The position numbers and the translations under genes were made by a program. From the NCBI RefSeq assembly GCF_017743935.1, contig NZ_JAGHRE010000001.1, positions 62,001 through 126,000 of the forward strand: 64,000 bases of DNA. The letters are read 5' to 3'. Source of the stretch: Tropicibacter sp. R16_0 (GTDB taxonomy: Bacteria; Pseudomonadota; Alphaproteobacteria; Rhodobacterales; Rhodobacteraceae). The notes below the pieces were generated by a model. The model had not been told where the DNA came from and searched no databases. It worked only from the letters and a program-made list of their open reading frames with translations. Shown in pieces: positions 62,353 through 64,000 of the stretch; the stretch's first letter is position 1; every line of letters begins with the position of its first letter.

Positions 62353-64000
62353 ATGAGATTCCCTTTGCGCCTTAAATTCTTTGTTTTTGCTGTTTTGCTT
62401 GCCATCGGTCCCCTGGCCTTGGTCGGGCAGAACCTGACTCAGCTTTCGCGGGATGAACTCAAAAGCGCGGCCAACGAAGATCTGACCACCGTGGCTGCGC
62501 AATTGCGCACGGCTTTTGACAACACGTTCGAAGGGCGTTGGCTGACGCCGTTGATGGTCATTCGCAACGGTGTGGACAGCAACGAATTGGGGGTGCCGCA
62601 GAAAGTGTCCCTGCTGACCCTGGGGTTGGAGGAGCTGCCCCAGGTCGTCGCGTTGCAATTGTCGGTCGAAGGCTCGGATCTGCCCATCCTGGTCACGAAC
62701 GAGGGGTTTGCCAATAAACTCGCACAGGCCGGGTTGGATCCGGTCGGGACCCTTGCGACCTCTCCCGATCTGATCCGTGCGTTCGCAGGCACGGGCCAGT
62801 TCGGCCGCCCCGTTGTGAACCGGGTGCCCGAAACCGGCGATTGGCTGGCAACTCTGGCGCTGCCGCTGACAACGCAGATCGCGGGGCGTCAGGTGACGAT
62901 GGCGGCCAAGATCGAACTGTCGATCCTGGGCGAGATGGTGCGCCGCCACCCCTTTGCGCAGCGCGGCGAGATCTCGATCGTCGATCAGGCCGGGCGGCGG
63001 GTGCTGGGCGACAACCCGGAATTGTTGATCCAGCGCCAAATCGTGGCCTCGACCATGCCGTTGATCGTGGCGGGCGCGCGGGCCGACGCGCTGGAACCCT
63101 ATGTGCGCCCCGATGGTATGGCGATGCTTGGGGCTTATGCCTTTCCCGACTGGTTCCAATGGGCGGTGATCACCGAGTTGAGCGAGGACAACGCGTATGC
63201 GGTGGTCAATGCCATCACGCGACAGATCCTGATCGTTGGTCTGATCGGCTTTGCCATCGCCGCCATAGGGGCGTTGATCTTTGCCCGCCAGCTGACCCGG
63301 CCGATTTTGGCGATCGGGTCAGTGGCGGAAAAGGTGGGCGAGGGGGATTTTGCCGCGCGCGTCGAAAATGTCCGGGCGCGGGATGAGATCGGCGATCTGG
63401 CGCGCCGGATCAATCAGATGATCAGCCATCTGGGTGAGCGGATGGAATTGATGAAATTTGTTTCGCACGGGACAATGTCCGCAATCCAAAAGGCAGAGAC
63501 CGAGGGGATGGAGCGCGGGGGCGAACGTCGCAAGATCTCGGTCATCTTTACGGATATCCGCGGCTATACGGAGTTTTCGGAGCGGGTGCCGCCAGAAGTT
63601 GTGATTGAAGTGCTGAACCAGTATTTCGATGTGCAGGCCGACATCGTGACCGAGTTTGGCGGCGATGTGGACAAGTTCATTGGCGATGCACTTGTTGCAG
63701 TTTTTGAAGGTGATGACATGGAATTGCGCGCGGTGGAGTGTGCGGTGGGGATCACGCACGCCATGGCGCGGCTGCTCGAGCAGCATCCCGAACACAACCT
63801 TCATGTGGGCATAGGCGTGGCCTCGGGTGAGGTGGTGATGGGGGCCATGGGGGCACGAGATCGGATGGACTTTACCGTGCTTGGATCGACCGTGAACCTG
63901 TCAGCCCGCCTCTGTTCCAAGGCCGAACCGGATCAGGTGTTGGTCGATCAAACCACCCGTGATGCAGCGCTGGATAGAAACGGAGTGACCTTTGAGGCGC
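62353..64000 (+). CDS. Membrane class III adenylate cyclase with extracellular sensor and HAMP domain (3' truncated)
   Basis: The first 549 codons are open to the window end. There is one membrane helix at about 6-26, an extracellular region of about 265 residues resembling a Cache sensor, a second helix at about 291-310, HAMP (to about 365) and a class III cyclase domain from about 394. Both metal-binding aspartates are present (VIFTDIRGYTEFS, and GGDVDKFIGDALVAVF, with the purine-recognising Lys), and the DFTVLGSTVNLSARL segment has Thr at the adenine-specifying position and the transition-state Asn and Arg, the class IIIb pattern for adenylate cyclase. It follows the PKD gene after 51 bases. 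Confidence 0.88.
   Translation, partial: MRFPLRLKFFVFAVLLAIGPLALVGQNLTQLSRDELKSAANEDLTTVAAQLRTAFDNTFEGRWLTPLMVIRNGVDSNELGVPQKVSLLTLGLEELPQVVALQLSVEGSDLPILVTNEGFANKLAQAGLDPVGTLATSPDLIRAFAGTGQFGRPVVNRVPETGDWLATLALPLTTQIAGRQVTMAAKIELSILGEMVRRHPFAQRGEISIVDQAGRRVLGDNPELLIQRQIVASTMPLIVAGARADALEPYVRPDGMAMLGAYAFPDWFQWAVITELSEDNAYAVVNAITRQILIVGLIGFAIAAIGALIFARQLTRPILAIGSVAEKVGEGDFAARVENVRARDEIGDLARRINQMISHLGERMELMKFVSHGTMSAIQKAETEGMERGGERRKISVIFTDIRGYTEFSERVPPEVVIEVLNQYFDVQADIVTEFGGDVDKFIGDALVAVFEGDDMELRAVECAVGITHAMARLLEQHPEHNLHVGIGVASGEVVMGAMGARDRMDFTVLGSTVNLSARLCSKAEPDQVLVDQTTRDAALDRNGVTFEA

Overview
The window reads as ordinary, gene-dense chromosome of a marine alphaproteobacterium of the Roseobacter group (Rhodobacteraceae). 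The basis is high GC content, tight operons with ATGA overlaps, a full C-P lyase phosphonate cluster in the arrangement familiar from roseobacters, a dimethylglycine-dehydrogenase-like gene beside a non-pyrrolysine MttB-like gene, a fused indolepyruvate oxidoreductase and a DUF1127 small protein. I saw no rRNA, tRNA, CRISPR array, prophage or intact insertion sequence. The first gene (aminotransferase) and the last (adenylate cyclase) run off the ends.

Layout. 1-2140: class III aminotransferase end, DUF1127 protein, FkbM methyltransferase. 2399-10806: a seven-gene CoA-ester degradation operon (fused hydratase/dehydrogenase, thiolase, two acyl-CoA dehydrogenases, hotdog thioesterase, enoyl-CoA hydratase-like protein, acyl-CoA ligase) whose content matches pimeloyl-CoA (pim) type dicarboxylate beta-oxidation. 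11051-25234: rpe, then phosphonate uptake (phnCDEE), a hexapeptide transferase, the repressor phnF, and C-P lyase phnGHI-HAD-JKLN, with a 2H-phosphoesterase-like DUF1045 gene and phnM. 25396-31910: a tightly overlapping seven-gene operon with four glycosyltransferases, a histidine phosphatase, a deacetylase-like protein and a small methyltransferase. 32468-34831: a large MscS-type channel. 35046-40920: a peptide-type ABC importer. 41150-44327: a second methyltransferase of the same small family, acetate kinase, glutathione S-transferase and a DUF2189 membrane protein. 44490-50570: methylated-amine operon (dimethylglycine dehydrogenase-like, MttB-like, DadA-like oxidase) followed by an unknown protein. 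50567-54565: indolepyruvate ferredoxin oxidoreductase with a divergent Lrp/AsnC regulator. 54597-64000: a small lipoprotein, then a LysM-FecR protein, a 1617-residue protein with fifteen PKD repeats, and a membrane adenylate cyclase.

How parts work together. The phn genes form a complete route: PhnCDE import, PhnGHIJKL plus PhnM conversion of the phosphonate to phosphoribosyl phosphate, and PhnN. PhnF probably represses through an inverted repeat lying on the predicted phnG start site, and a clear intrinsic terminator after phnD should set a high binding-protein to permease ratio. The methylated-amine operon has a 34-bp near-palindrome in front of it, a strong operator candidate.

The least explained features are (1) a roughly 200-bp structured repeat present four times, always between convergent genes and with partners that change while base pairing is kept; (2) the LysM-FecR / giant PKD / cyclase locus; (3) the seven-gene glycan operon next to the phosphonate genes; and (4) the corrinoid-type methyltransferase without a visible corrinoid protein.
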